Shown here piece after piece: positions 6,612-13,889 of a DNA stretch of 14,122 bases (positions within the stretch are counted from its first letter, which is position 1; every line of letters begins with the position of its first letter). The notes below the pieces were generated by a model. It did no database searches. It worked only from the letters and a program-made list of their open reading frames with translations, and had not been told where the DNA came from. The position numbers were made by a program, and so were the translations under genes. The DNA comes from Spirochaetales bacterium (GTDB lineage: Bacteria; Spirochaetota; Spirochaetia; DSM-27196; SKKC01), in NCBI GenBank assembly GCA_007121695.1, contig SKKC01000236.1:1-14122 (forward strand), in the 5' to 3' direction.

Positions 6612-7936
6612 TCTACCGGTGTGAAAACGGGGAGTCGACAGACAGGCTGGCCGAAGTAATTCGACGCGGTTCTGCGCCCGACGGGGGTCTGTATTACATT
6701 TCCGACATTCCGGATGTCTCCGACCTTCTCTACGGTGACAGTGTAGTGTTGCAGTCCGGACACGGCGGGTACAACGACTTCGTCGTGAAAATCCTTGAAC
6801 GCATGCTGCCGGACGAAGCGCCCGGAATCTCCTGGGGCGAGCTTATCGACAGTGCCTACGACTTTGCTCCGTCCCTCCACGCGTTAGAGTCCGAGTACGT
6901 GCTCGAACTGTTTCACGGACCATCCTGCGCGTTCAAGGACTTCGGAGCCCGGTTTCTTGCCAGGTATCTCGAAGCCGATTGCAGGCGGAGGGACGAGAAG
7001 CTCGTGATCCTCACAGCAACCAGTGGCGATACCGGAAGCGCCGTCGGGCAGGCATTTGCCGGAAGCGACGCGATCGATGTGGTGATTCTTTTTCCGCGGG
7101 GACGTATAAGCCACCTTCAGGAAAAGCAGCTGACTACCATAGGAGGAAACGTTCACGCGATAGAGGTCGACGGCAGCTTTGACGACTGTCAGCGCATGGT
7201 GAAGCGTATTTTTGCCGATCAATCCCTGAGTTCAGGCATCAGCCTCAGCAGTGCAAACAGCATAAATCTCGGTCGCCTGATTCCGCAGATGCTTTACTAT
7301 CTGTATGCCGCAGCACGGCTGTCGGCCGACGGCTGTGACGCGCCGGTGTTCTGTGTCCCGAGCGGAAATTTCGGCAATCTGACGGCCGGTGTCATGGGGT
7401 ACATGGCTGGAATGCGGGTGTCAGGATTCATTGCGGCTACAAACAGAAACGATGTCGTACCGGAATATCTTCAAAGCGGCCATTTCCAGCCGCGGCCGAG
7501 CGTCGAGACAATATCGAACGCCATGGACGTCGGTAGCCCCAGTAACTTTCCGCGTCTCACCCGCCTTTACAGCGACGACTACGCGCGGGTTCGCAGTCAC
7601 ATAGCAGGCTACGCCGTGAGCGACGAGCACACGCGTGAAACAATGCGCACGTACGCCGAGCGGCATGGCTATCTCGCGTGCCCGCATACCGCTGTCGGCC
7701 TCGCTGCATCTGCACATCACCGCAATGCAAACCTCGCGCCATCGGAGGCGACCTTCGTTACCCTCGGAACCGCGCATCCCGCGAAGTTTCCCGACATCGT
7801 GGAACAGGCGACGCAGGAGACACCCGAGGCTCCCGAACGCCTTTCCCGGGTTCTTCGGCTTCCCTCGCAGGCGGACACAATGGATGCCGATGTCGGGGCA
7901 CTCGCAACCTGGCTTCGAGAGCGGTTCGGGCGCTAG
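6608..7936 (+). CDS. thrC: Threonine synthase
   Basis: PLP enzyme converting O-phosphohomoserine to threonine, the last step of the pathway begun by the upstream kinase. The 442 residues include an N-terminal domain typical of the E. coli-type enzyme (YRCENGESTDRLAEVIRRG, then APDGGLY), the PLP lysine in GPSCAFKDFGA (Lys110), the phosphate/PLP loop TATSGDTGSA (137-145), and SANSINLGRLIPQ and VPSGNFGN(L)TAG later. ATG overlaps the kinase TGA by 4 bp, so the two are translationally coupled. The homoserine kinase and homoserine dehydrogenase steps needed between them are not in this window. The stop TAG shares the palindrome CTAG with the stop of the convergent gene, leaving no room for a terminator between the two. 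Confidence 0.95.
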   Translation: MIYRCENGESTDRLAEVIRRGSAPDGGLYYISDIPDVSDLLYGDSVVLQSGHGGYNDFVVKILERMLPDEAPGISWGELIDSAYDFAPSLHALESEYVLELFHGPSCAFKDFGARFLARYLEADCRRRDEKLVILTATSGDTGSAVGQAFAGSDAIDVVILFPRGRISHLQEKQLTTIGGNVHAIEVDGSFDDCQRMVKRIFADQSLSSGISLSSANSINLGRLIPQMLYYLYAAARLSADGCDAPVFCVPSGNFGNLTAGVMGYMAGMRVSGFIAATNRNDVVPEYLQSGHFQPRPSVETISNAMDVGSPSNFPRLTRLYSDDYARVRSHIAGYAVSDEHTRETMRTYAERHGYLACPHTAVGLAASAHHRNANLAPSEATFVTLGTAHPAKFPDIVEQATQETPEAPERLSRVLRLPSQADTMDADVGALATWLRERFGR

Positions 7937-9069
7937 TCGACGTACAACTGCAGCAGCTTTTTCCCCTCCGAGTCACGGAAGGGATTGGATTCATTCCGGA
8001 GAAACTGGCGATACACCTTGCATGCCAGGTAGTAGCCGTCCGGACCGCGCCAGGTGGAACTCAGATCGCACCGGTATACTTCGAGCAGTGCCGGGAACAG
8101 CGGTGAACGCATAAGCGCGCGCGTGCGGAATACCGGGAGCTTCGGCAGGGCACCTGGAATCATATGCCAGCGGATCAGCCAGGCAACATCCTCTATTACG
8201 GTGTCCGGGAAACCCAGCCCGCGAAGAAAGCGACGTGCATGATGCGCGCCAATTTCGGCATGACGGTGAAACCTGTTTCCATCTTCGGCGGTGCTGTAGG
8301 GTTTTCCGCAGTCGTGGAGCAAAAGCGCCAGCGTAATGACCGCATCGCGGCTCTTTCGGTGCACGAAGGTTTCGAGTACGTGCTCCCACACGTTTCCTTC
8401 CGGGTGATATTCCTTGCTGTGTTCCGTATCGTTCATGGGCAGGAGCATCGGCCAGTAGGCCTGTATGAAACCCGACTCCATGAGCACCGCGAGACCCCGG
8501 TCCGGATGCATTCCTGTTGCCAGCTGCATGAGCAGCGTTCGCTGCTCGAAAACCGTGTACGGCTCGGGCTTCTCGATCCGTGGCAGCAGTTCAGGATTCG
8601 ATATGGTGAATCCGTAGCGCCCGGCAAGAACCGCCGCTTCGGTAACGATGCGTGTATTGCGCGTAGTTGAATGGCGAAGCTCGCCCTGATTCGTCAGGAA
8701 CAGCGCTATATCGGTCAGATCGACTGATTTTCGACGAATCAGTTCGTACGCATTTCCCGGATCCAGATAGTGCCTGGTCTGGGCATCCATGCGAAACGAG
8801 AGATGCGGCAGGAAGGTGTCCTTACGGTCCGGATCCCGATCGAGGCATCGAATGCAGAGGGTATTCCCTGCCTCGTGCAGCACCGCGTCGATATGGTCCA
8901 CACCCGGGTATTCAAGATCGTCGGATATCTTTGCGAGGTCGACGAGCGAACCGACAATATCGATATACACAGTGCGTCCGTTGTTCAGTTTGAAGTAGTG
9001 GTCGAGCGCGGACGATCCGGCCAGATAGTGCCGTATACCGCGGTCGCGTAGCCGCTCTGTAAGCCTCAT
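7933..9069 (-). CDS. HD-domain protein related to CCA-adding/poly(A) polymerases, nucleotidyltransferase part degenerate
   Basis: A 378-residue protein (from ATG at 9069, GGAG 9 nt upstream; a GTG at 9096 would add 9 residues but lacks a ribosome site at normal distance). The order is that of tRNA nucleotidyltransferases: an N-terminal NTase-like fold, a helical neck, then an HD phosphohydrolase domain. The HD part is intact: NVWEHVLETF (His230), LALLLHDCGKP (His252-Asp253), HRHAEIGAHHA (around His270) and a later Asp in RCDLSS (Asp335). The NTase part has lost its centre: VGGxVRD reads AGSSALD, and the DxD metal pair appears as YID. I therefore expect a metal-dependent phosphohydrolase, or a nucleotide-sensing protein, but no CCA-adding or poly(A) activity. 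It lies downstream of the DUF4954 gene on the same strand with a 79-bp gap, so the two may be co-transcribed. Confidence 0.75.
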   Translation of the reverse strand: MRLTERLRDRGIRHYLAGSSALDHYFKLNNGRTVYIDIVGSLVDLAKISDDLEYPGVDHIDAVLHEAGNTLCIRCLDRDPDRKDTFLPHLSFRMDAQTRHYLDPGNAYELIRRKSVDLTDIALFLTNQGELRHSTTRNTRIVTEAAVLAGRYGFTISNPELLPRIEKPEPYTVFEQRTLLMQLATGMHPDRGLAVLMESGFIQAYWPMLLPMNDTEHSKEYHPEGNVWEHVLETFVHRKSRDAVITLALLLHDCGKPYSTAEDGNRFHRHAEIGAHHARRFLRGLGFPDTVIEDVAWLIRWHMIPGALPKLPVFRTRALMRSPLFPALLEVYRCDLSSTWRGPDGYYLACKVYRQFLRNESNPFRDSEGKKLLQLYVD

Positions 9070-9139
9070 GTGATAGTGCTCCGGTGTCAGAAACACGCCT
9101 GCGCGAAGCCTGCGTTGCTCTTAAAGTATCGTCCTGCGG

Positions 9140-9154
9140 GCGTAGCGTCTACGC
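9140..9154. repeat. 6-bp hairpin over the DUF4954 stop codon
   Basis: GCGTAG (9140-9145) and CTACGC (9149-9154) pair around a 3-nt loop, and the minus-strand TAG stop (9149-9151) lies inside the stem. There is no T-run beyond it on the minus strand, so a terminator is unlikely. It could separate or tune expression of the DUF4954 gene and the HD-domain gene that follows. Confidence 0.35.
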
Positions 9155-10849
9155 TCGCTCGAGGCGATGCAGTTCGGCCATCTCCTGAGAGAGCACGCTC
9201 AGTACGGCTTTCAGGTCCGGGTCGTCCTCCGGCTCAGGGTGTGTCAGGCGGTATTCGGCGAACACTCTCACACCGCGATGAAAGTCGCGCGCCCGTGAAT
9301 CAATGGTACGACCCCTGAGTCGCTCGAGAACATCAATACCCTCCGCTAATGCTTCTTTCGACATTGGCGTTCGGGCTGCTATGGCTGTTCTCAGCGCGTG
9401 ATAATCAAGAAAGTCACGATAGGCCGCGATTCCTCGTGTGCGGTCCGATTCCAGGAGAACGTTTTTGCCCACGCCGGGAATGGACCCATCGTAGTACCAC
9501 CTGTCGGTTTCCGACACCGCCTCGAGTCGCGCGAGTGCGTCACGGACAAGAGCTGCAGTTTCCTCGCGGATCACCAGCGTTGATCCGCGTGCACGACCGA
9601 GACGTTTCGCGAATTTCAGTTCATTGCGCAGGAGGGCAAAGAAATTGTGACTGATCATCCACCCGGGAATGAGTCTGTTGTATCCGTCGGGCGCGTCGGA
9701 CGGCGTGTCGTCGAGCAGGGTGAGCAGTGAGAAGGGAAACCGGACAGTTTGAGGCCCGGTAATCAGCCCCGTAGCAATGACACTGTAGGGGCTTTCGCGA
9801 TAGTTGGCGGGAAATTTGACAGCGGTCGCGAGTCCGAAAAACATTCCTTCGCCCGCCACCATTGACTGATCCGGCAGCCGGGAGGTGTGGTTCGAACCAA
9901 CCTGTGCACCCGAACCGACGTTACCGCGTCCTTCCGGCCACATGCAGGCGATCAGAAGACTCGTGTGGTGTACCCCCACGAGCGGTCCGAGCACGCTGGC
10001 TGTGACCTCGCCCTGCGCGACACCGGTGTGTGCACCGAGAACGCTGTCCGTTACCTGTCCGTTCCTGCTGACAGAAGCGCCCGCGAAAAGCATGGACCGT
10101 TCGCATCGACCGAAATCTCCGACCCAGGCATCGGCTTCGAGTATGCTCGAACGAATGATGCCTCCGCCGGTACACGAGGCCACAGACGCAGCCGTGCTGC
10201 CGAGCAATGTACTCGCTTCGATGCGATACGGGCCTTCGATTATTCGACCGGCGCCGATGTAGCTGCTGTACACCACAGCCCCGCCGCGTACAACGCACCC
10301 GGGTCCGGCGAACGCGTGCGTCCTGCCGATGCGCTTCGTAACCTGCTCGACCGCCTCGTCGTGCAGCGAAAGATCACTCACTCCACGCAGCGCCGCAACC
10401 GCATCATCCCAACCCATACCTGCGCAGAGGCGGACCTGGTACGGGCTCATCTCGACTGCCGGAGGTATTGCCAGATCATTACCGTAGAGGGACTCGCCTT
10501 CGTGCGACATTCGTGCCTGCTCAATGACACAATGCCGAGATAAGCGGTAGCCGCGAATCAGCGAGCAGTTGAGTACCTCGACGCTGTCTTCAATGACAAC
10601 GTCCCGAAACGTAGAGTGGCGGAGCGAGACCATACTGCCGAGTACGCACCTTCCCGAAAAGTGACACCCCCGAATGCCGGTGAGTACGGCTCCAGGCGCG
10701 ATGCGCAGCTGATTCCAGTCGTCCGACGTATTGCCCTGTGACTGGAGGCTCCGGATCGTGTCTTCGTCCGGCGCCGCAGCGTTTTTTTCGAACGCGGCAT
10801 CCGGCTGCTCAAATACAAACGGAAACTGCAGGTCCGGTGTGAGTTTCAT
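9149..10849 (-). CDS. DUF4954-family left-handed beta-helix protein
   Basis: A 566-residue protein of unknown function that I assign to DUF4954, a family found mainly in Bacteroidetes and Spirochaetes. The match rests on RSLQSQGNTSDDWNQLRI (33-50), the hexapeptide-repeat pieces at about 51-125 and 180-315 (repeats such as SSYIGAG, SSILEADAWVGDF, DSVLGAHTGV), and the signature GSNHTSRLPDQ (318-328) with GEGMFFGLATAVKF soon after, and VRFPFSLL. Hexapeptide repeats of this kind build left-handed beta-helices as in acyltransferases and the C-terminal parts of sugar-nucleotide enzymes, but I see no nucleotidyltransferase domain. The C-terminal third (about 390-566) is helical. ATG 10849 has no Shine-Dalgarno site; TACAAT sits 5 nt before it on the minus strand, which would fit a leaderless mRNA. 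It is divergent from a lipid glycosyltransferase gene, which hints at an envelope role. Confidence 0.8.
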   Translation of the reverse strand: MKLTPDLQFPFVFEQPDAAFEKNAAAPDEDTIRSLQSQGNTSDDWNQLRIAPGAVLTGIRGCHFSGRCVLGSMVSLRHSTFRDVVIEDSVEVLNCSLIRGYRLSRHCVIEQARMSHEGESLYGNDLAIPPAVEMSPYQVRLCAGMGWDDAVAALRGVSDLSLHDEAVEQVTKRIGRTHAFAGPGCVVRGGAVVYSSYIGAGRIIEGPYRIEASTLLGSTAASVASCTGGGIIRSSILEADAWVGDFGRCERSMLFAGASVSRNGQVTDSVLGAHTGVAQGEVTASVLGPLVGVHHTSLLIACMWPEGRGNVGSGAQVGSNHTSRLPDQSMVAGEGMFFGLATAVKFPANYRESPYSVIATGLITGPQTVRFPFSLLTLLDDTPSDAPDGYNRLIPGWMISHNFFALLRNELKFAKRLGRARGSTLVIREETAALVRDALARLEAVSETDRWYYDGSIPGVGKNVLLESDRTRGIAAYRDFLDYHALRTAIAARTPMSKEALAEGIDVLERLRGRTIDSRARDFHRGVRVFAEYRLTHPEPEDDPDLKAVLSVLSQEMAELHRLERA

Positions 10850-10900
10850 GGCTTATTGTACCAGTGCTGCGGTGGATTGGTAAGCGCGTTGGAATAGGCT
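10850..10900. promoter_or_regulatory. Divergent intergenic region, DUF4954 / glycosyltransferase
   Basis: Only 51 bp separate the two divergent starts. On the minus strand TACAAT (complement of 10855-10860) is a good -10 hexamer placed so that transcription would begin at or very near the DUF4954 ATG. On the plus strand I can point only to GGA at 10891-10893 as a weak ribosome site for the glycosyltransferase. No operator-like repeat is visible. Confidence 0.35.
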
Positions 10901-12067
10901 ATGATTAAACGTGTGAGTGAACGCATACTGATCGTGTATCTCAAGACGGGGGGAGGTCATATTTCGGCCGCCCGCGCGCTCGCGTCCGCCCTTGAAGAAC
11001 GCCCGGGTACTCAGGCGGTGCTCTGTAACCCCATTCAGGATGCGCAGCGGTTCACTCGCTTCTGCGTCGTGAAGTCGTATAACTACATGGCGAGTAAAGG
11101 GCGTTTTCTGTGGCCTGCGTTCTATCTTGCGAGTGCGTGGAGCCCGTTACTGACCCTATCGGAGTTTCTGTTCTCACGTTCGGTCTACCGGCAGATTGCA
11201 CACGCCGTATACGAGCACCAGATTACCCGAATAGTCGTTGTCCACTTTATGTGCCGTCGCCCGGTTCGGATGGCATTGCAGCGTATCGGAGCGAATCATA
11301 TTCCCGTTATCCAGGTTGTAACCGACCCGTATACTGCGCACCGTGCCTGGTTTCATCGGATGCGTTACCAGTGTGTGGTTTTTTCTTCAAGAGTGTATAA
11401 CTTCGCGACGCATGTGTGTGGTGTCGATGCCCATCGCATTGTCCGGTTTCCTGTCGTTCTCAGGAAGCAGTTTCAAACCCCGCTGGACGCAGGAACGATC
11501 GTTGATCTGAAGAAGCGTTTCGGATTCGATCCGGAAAAACGAATGGTACTTGTCGCTGCAGGCGGGGAAGGATTGTCCAACGGTTCACGAGTGCTGGAGG
11601 CTCTCGTGTATTCCGATGCAGACTACGAAATTGCCGTCGTCTGTGATAACTCGACGTCCTTCCAGGCCGAGGCTGCCAGGATAGCGCGGAAGAACCCGAA
11701 CAGACGGGTTGCAGTCTACGGGTTCACAGAACATATGTATGAACTCATGAACATGGCTGATCTTGTGATCGGAAAGGCGGGGCCTGCAACGGTCATGGAA
11801 GTGCTAATTCTGCAAAAACCGCTCGTTCTTACCAGTTACATGTTCGGTCAGGAGAAAGGAAATGTCGAGTTTGTTGTGCGGAATCGTCTCGGCTTTTTTG
11901 CGCGAAGCCCCGAAGGGATCCGAGCGATAGTCGATCGAATTCTGACCAGCCCGTTACAGCAGCGCGAACTGCAAAAACGCATTGCTGCCATGGAAATAAA
12001 GAATGGCACCGATCCCATAGCCAGGTACATTCTCGGCTATTCCTCAGACACGCCACGAGCGGTATAG
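10901..12067 (+). CDS. MGDG-synthase-like (GT28) lipid glycosyltransferase
   Basis: A 388-residue glycosyltransferase of the monogalactosyl/glucosyl-diacylglycerol synthase type. The N-terminal domain (about 8-170) has the family signature LKTGGGHISAARAL (14-27, GGGH at 17-20), which in relatives faces the membrane lipid acceptor. The C-terminal domain (about 210-375) has a MurG-like sugar-nucleotide site: VLVAAGGEG (216-224), VYGFTEHMYELMNMADLVIGK (272-292), then AGPATVMEVL and the loop FGQEKGNVEFVV (315-326). The likely reaction is transfer of a hexose from a UDP-sugar to diacylglycerol at the inner face of the membrane; glycosyl-diacylglycerols are major lipids in spirochaetes. Sugar and acceptor cannot be told from the sequence. 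The protein has no clear TM helix and is probably peripheral. pyrC starts 10 nt after its stop. Confidence 0.85.
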   Translation: MIKRVSERILIVYLKTGGGHISAARALASALEERPGTQAVLCNPIQDAQRFTRFCVVKSYNYMASKGRFLWPAFYLASAWSPLLTLSEFLFSRSVYRQIAHAVYEHQITRIVVVHFMCRRPVRMALQRIGANHIPVIQVVTDPYTAHRAWFHRMRYQCVVFSSRVYNFATHVCGVDAHRIVRFPVVLRKQFQTPLDAGTIVDLKKRFGFDPEKRMVLVAAGGEGLSNGSRVLEALVYSDADYEIAVVCDNSTSFQAEAARIARKNPNRRVAVYGFTEHMYELMNMADLVIGKAGPATVMEVLILQKPLVLTSYMFGQEKGNVEFVVRNRLGFFARSPEGIRAIVDRILTSPLQQRELQKRIAAMEIKNGTDPIARYILGYSSDTPRAV

Positions 12068-12077
12068 TACGTATATC

Positions 12078-13124
12078 ATGTCACGACAGTTTCCCGACAC
12101 ATTCAGCCTTCCGCTTCCGGACGATTTCCATCTGCATCTTCGTCAGGATGAAGCCCTGCTGCGCTACGTACCCGATGCGGCTGCCTCGTTCGGGCGGGTA
12201 ATCGTCATGCCGAATACGACACCGCCGATACGCGACGAACACTCGCTTTCGAGGTACAGGGAACAAATCATGACGGCCGCCGGCGATGCACCGTGGTTCG
12301 TTCCGCTCATGACCTTCAAGATCGCCGAATCGCATACCGCCGATGCTGTCCGACGACTGGCCGAATCGGGCGCAACCGCGGGCAAGCTCTATCCACAGGG
12401 AGCAACGACCAATGCCGAGGACGGTGTGTCCGACATCCGCGCCGCGTGGCCGGTGTTTGCCGCCATGGAAGCGCAGGATCTCGTCCTGTGCATTCACGGT
12501 GAAGATCCCTCGTCGTTCGTGCTCGACAGGGAAGACGCGTTTCTTCCGATTGTCGACCAGATTGCTTCCGATTTTCCGCGACTTCGCATTGTGCTCGAGC
12601 ACATTACGACGGCGCGAGCAGTTGATCTGGTGCTGCGTCTACCAGACAACGTCGCGGCAACGATCACCGTGCATCATCTTCTGCTGACCCTCGACGCCAT
12701 TATTGGCGGCTTCCTGAACCCCCACGTCTTCTGCAAGCCCGTCATGAAGCGTCCTGAAGACCGTGAAGCGCTTGCACGTGCAGCGTGTTCGGATTCACCA
12801 AAGTTCTTTTTCGGCTCGGACAGCGCCCCGCATCCGATCGGAGCGAAGGAAAGCAGCTGCGGTTGCGCCGGGGTGTACACCGCTCCGGTGGCAATGCCGC
12901 TTCTTATCGATTTCTTCGAGCGCCACGGTACCATGGAGTCGCTTCGTGCATTCTGCTGCGAACGGGGACGAAGGTTTTATCGCGTGCCGCCGAGCGATTA
13001 TGAAGTGACGTACACTCGTGAGGCGTGGACAGTTCCTGCCACATATGGTGATGTAGTGCCCCTGAACGCAGGCCGGGCCGTGTCGTGGACTGCGTCGCGT
13101 CCGACAATAATATCAGGAGGTTGA
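12078..13124 (+). CDS. pyrC: Dihydroorotase, class II (PyrC)
   Basis: Zinc enzyme that cyclises N-carbamoyl-aspartate to dihydroorotate in pyrimidine synthesis, cytoplasmic. The length, 348 residues, equals that of E. coli PyrC. The metal site is complete: HLH at 18-20, the lysine carboxylated in relatives in AGKLYPQGATTN (Lys103), His140 (LCIHGE), His175 (LEHITT) and Asp248 (FFGSDSAPH). The class II substrate loop appears as KESSCGCAGVYTAPVA. One small departure is DDFHLHLRQ where E. coli has DDWHLHLRD. There is no convincing Shine-Dalgarno site before ATG 12078, unlike the next gene; TATAGT at 12063-12068 resembles a -10 but has a poor -35. Translation may depend on coupling to the glycosyltransferase gene that ends 10 nt before. 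Confidence 0.96.
   Translation: MSRQFPDTFSLPLPDDFHLHLRQDEALLRYVPDAAASFGRVIVMPNTTPPIRDEHSLSRYREQIMTAAGDAPWFVPLMTFKIAESHTADAVRRLAESGATAGKLYPQGATTNAEDGVSDIRAAWPVFAAMEAQDLVLCIHGEDPSSFVLDREDAFLPIVDQIASDFPRLRIVLEHITTARAVDLVLRLPDNVAATITVHHLLLTLDAIIGGFLNPHVFCKPVMKRPEDREALARAACSDSPKFFFGSDSAPHPIGAKESSCGCAGVYTAPVAMPLLIDFFERHGTMESLRAFCCERGRRFYRVPPSDYEVTYTREAWTVPATYGDVVPLNAGRAVSWTASRPTIISGG
13115..13120 (+). promoter_or_regulatory. Consensus Shine-Dalgarno site of hisA
   Basis: AGGAGG, a full match to the anti-Shine-Dalgarno complement, ends 7 nt before GTG 13128 and lies inside the last codons of pyrC. It fixes GTG as the hisA start and suggests strong initiation despite the non-ATG codon. Confidence 0.85.
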
Positions 13125-13127
13125 ACC

Positions 13128-13880
13128 GTGACGTGCACGATCATACCAGCCATTGACCTGCTCGGCGGACGCTGCGTTCGCCTCCGGCAGGGTGACTACG
13201 AAGCGTCGACGGCCTATCGCGACGACCCGCCGGCAGTAGCGGCCGAGTTCGCCGCCGCCGGGGCAACTCGCATACACGTGGTTGACCTCGATGCCGCTCG
13301 CGGCAACCCGGGAAACAGAGGTGCGATTTCATCGATTCGCGAATCGTTTCCCGGCGTGCTCGAAGTGGGAGGCGGAATTCGGACAACAGCAGATGTCGAC
13401 GAGCTTGTCGATAGAGGCGTAGACAGGCTTGTGGTCGGGACCGTGCTTGCCCGCGCCCCCGACGCTGTGTCTGCCATGGTTGCACGTGCTGGCGCGAGGG
13501 TAATCGCGGGCATCGATGCGCGGGCCGGGATCGTTCACGTTTCGGGCTGGCTTGAAAACGATGGCCTGAGCGATCAGGAGGCTGCCGAACGCGCGGCCGA
13601 ACTCGGGTGCATCAGCATCATCTACACGAACATACAGCGCGATGGCACCGGTGCCGGGCCCGACCTCGACCGGTGCCTGCAGATTGCCTCGTGGGCGTCG
13701 TTACCCGTCATCGCCAGCGGCGGTGTCGGTACCGCCGACCACGTGCACGCTGCCTGCGAGCACGTTGATCGAGGGGTCGTGGGGGTTATCGCAGGAAAGG
13801 CGGTGTACGACGGGAACATCGAGCTCGATCAGCTGTACGCTGTACATCCCCCTGCGTCGGCAGCGACAATGGCCTGGTAG
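13128..13880 (+). CDS. hisA: ProFAR isomerase, HisA
   Basis: Isomerises N'-[(5'-phosphoribosyl)formimino]-5-aminoimidazole-4-carboxamide ribonucleotide to PRFAR, the fourth step of histidine synthesis. The 250 residues form a (beta/alpha)8 barrel with the family hallmarks: IIPAIDLLGGRCVRLRQGDY at the N-terminus with the catalytic acid Asp10, VVDLDAARG (51-59), LEVGGGIRT (78-86), a second catalytic acid Asp130 in AGIDARAG, IYTNIQRDGTGAGPD, VIASGGVG and VIAGKAVYDG. Where many HisA have TDI.RDG this one has TNIQRDG; that position varies in the family, so I do not read it as damage. GTG start with AGGAGG 7 nt upstream. It follows pyrC by 3 nt and precedes a HisI-like gene by 9 nt, so histidine and pyrimidine genes share one transcript here. 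Confidence 0.96.
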   Translation: MTCTIIPAIDLLGGRCVRLRQGDYEASTAYRDDPPAVAAEFAAAGATRIHVVDLDAARGNPGNRGAISSIRESFPGVLEVGGGIRTTADVDELVDRGVDRLVVGTVLARAPDAVSAMVARAGARVIAGIDARAGIVHVSGWLENDGLSDQEAAERAAELGCISIIYTNIQRDGTGAGPDLDRCLQIASWASLPVIASGGVGTADHVHAACEHVDRGVVGVIAGKAVYDGNIELDQLYAVHPPASAATMAW

Positions 13881-13889
13881 GAGCGCACT

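Noticed and set aside
7946..7966. CTGCAGCAGC followed by TTTTT after thrC as an intrinsic terminator
   Set aside because: The only dyad is the 6-bp palindrome CTGCAG with no room for a loop, and the bases lie inside the coding part of the convergent gene.
9887..10543. A 218-codon open frame on the plus strand
   Set aside because: It is antisense to the well-supported DUF4954 gene and reads as low-sense sequence without motifs; long shadow frames are expected at this GC content.
13620..13670. TNIQRDG in HisA as a damaged active site
   Set aside because: Both catalytic aspartates (Asp10, Asp130) are present and this position is known to vary among HisA proteins.
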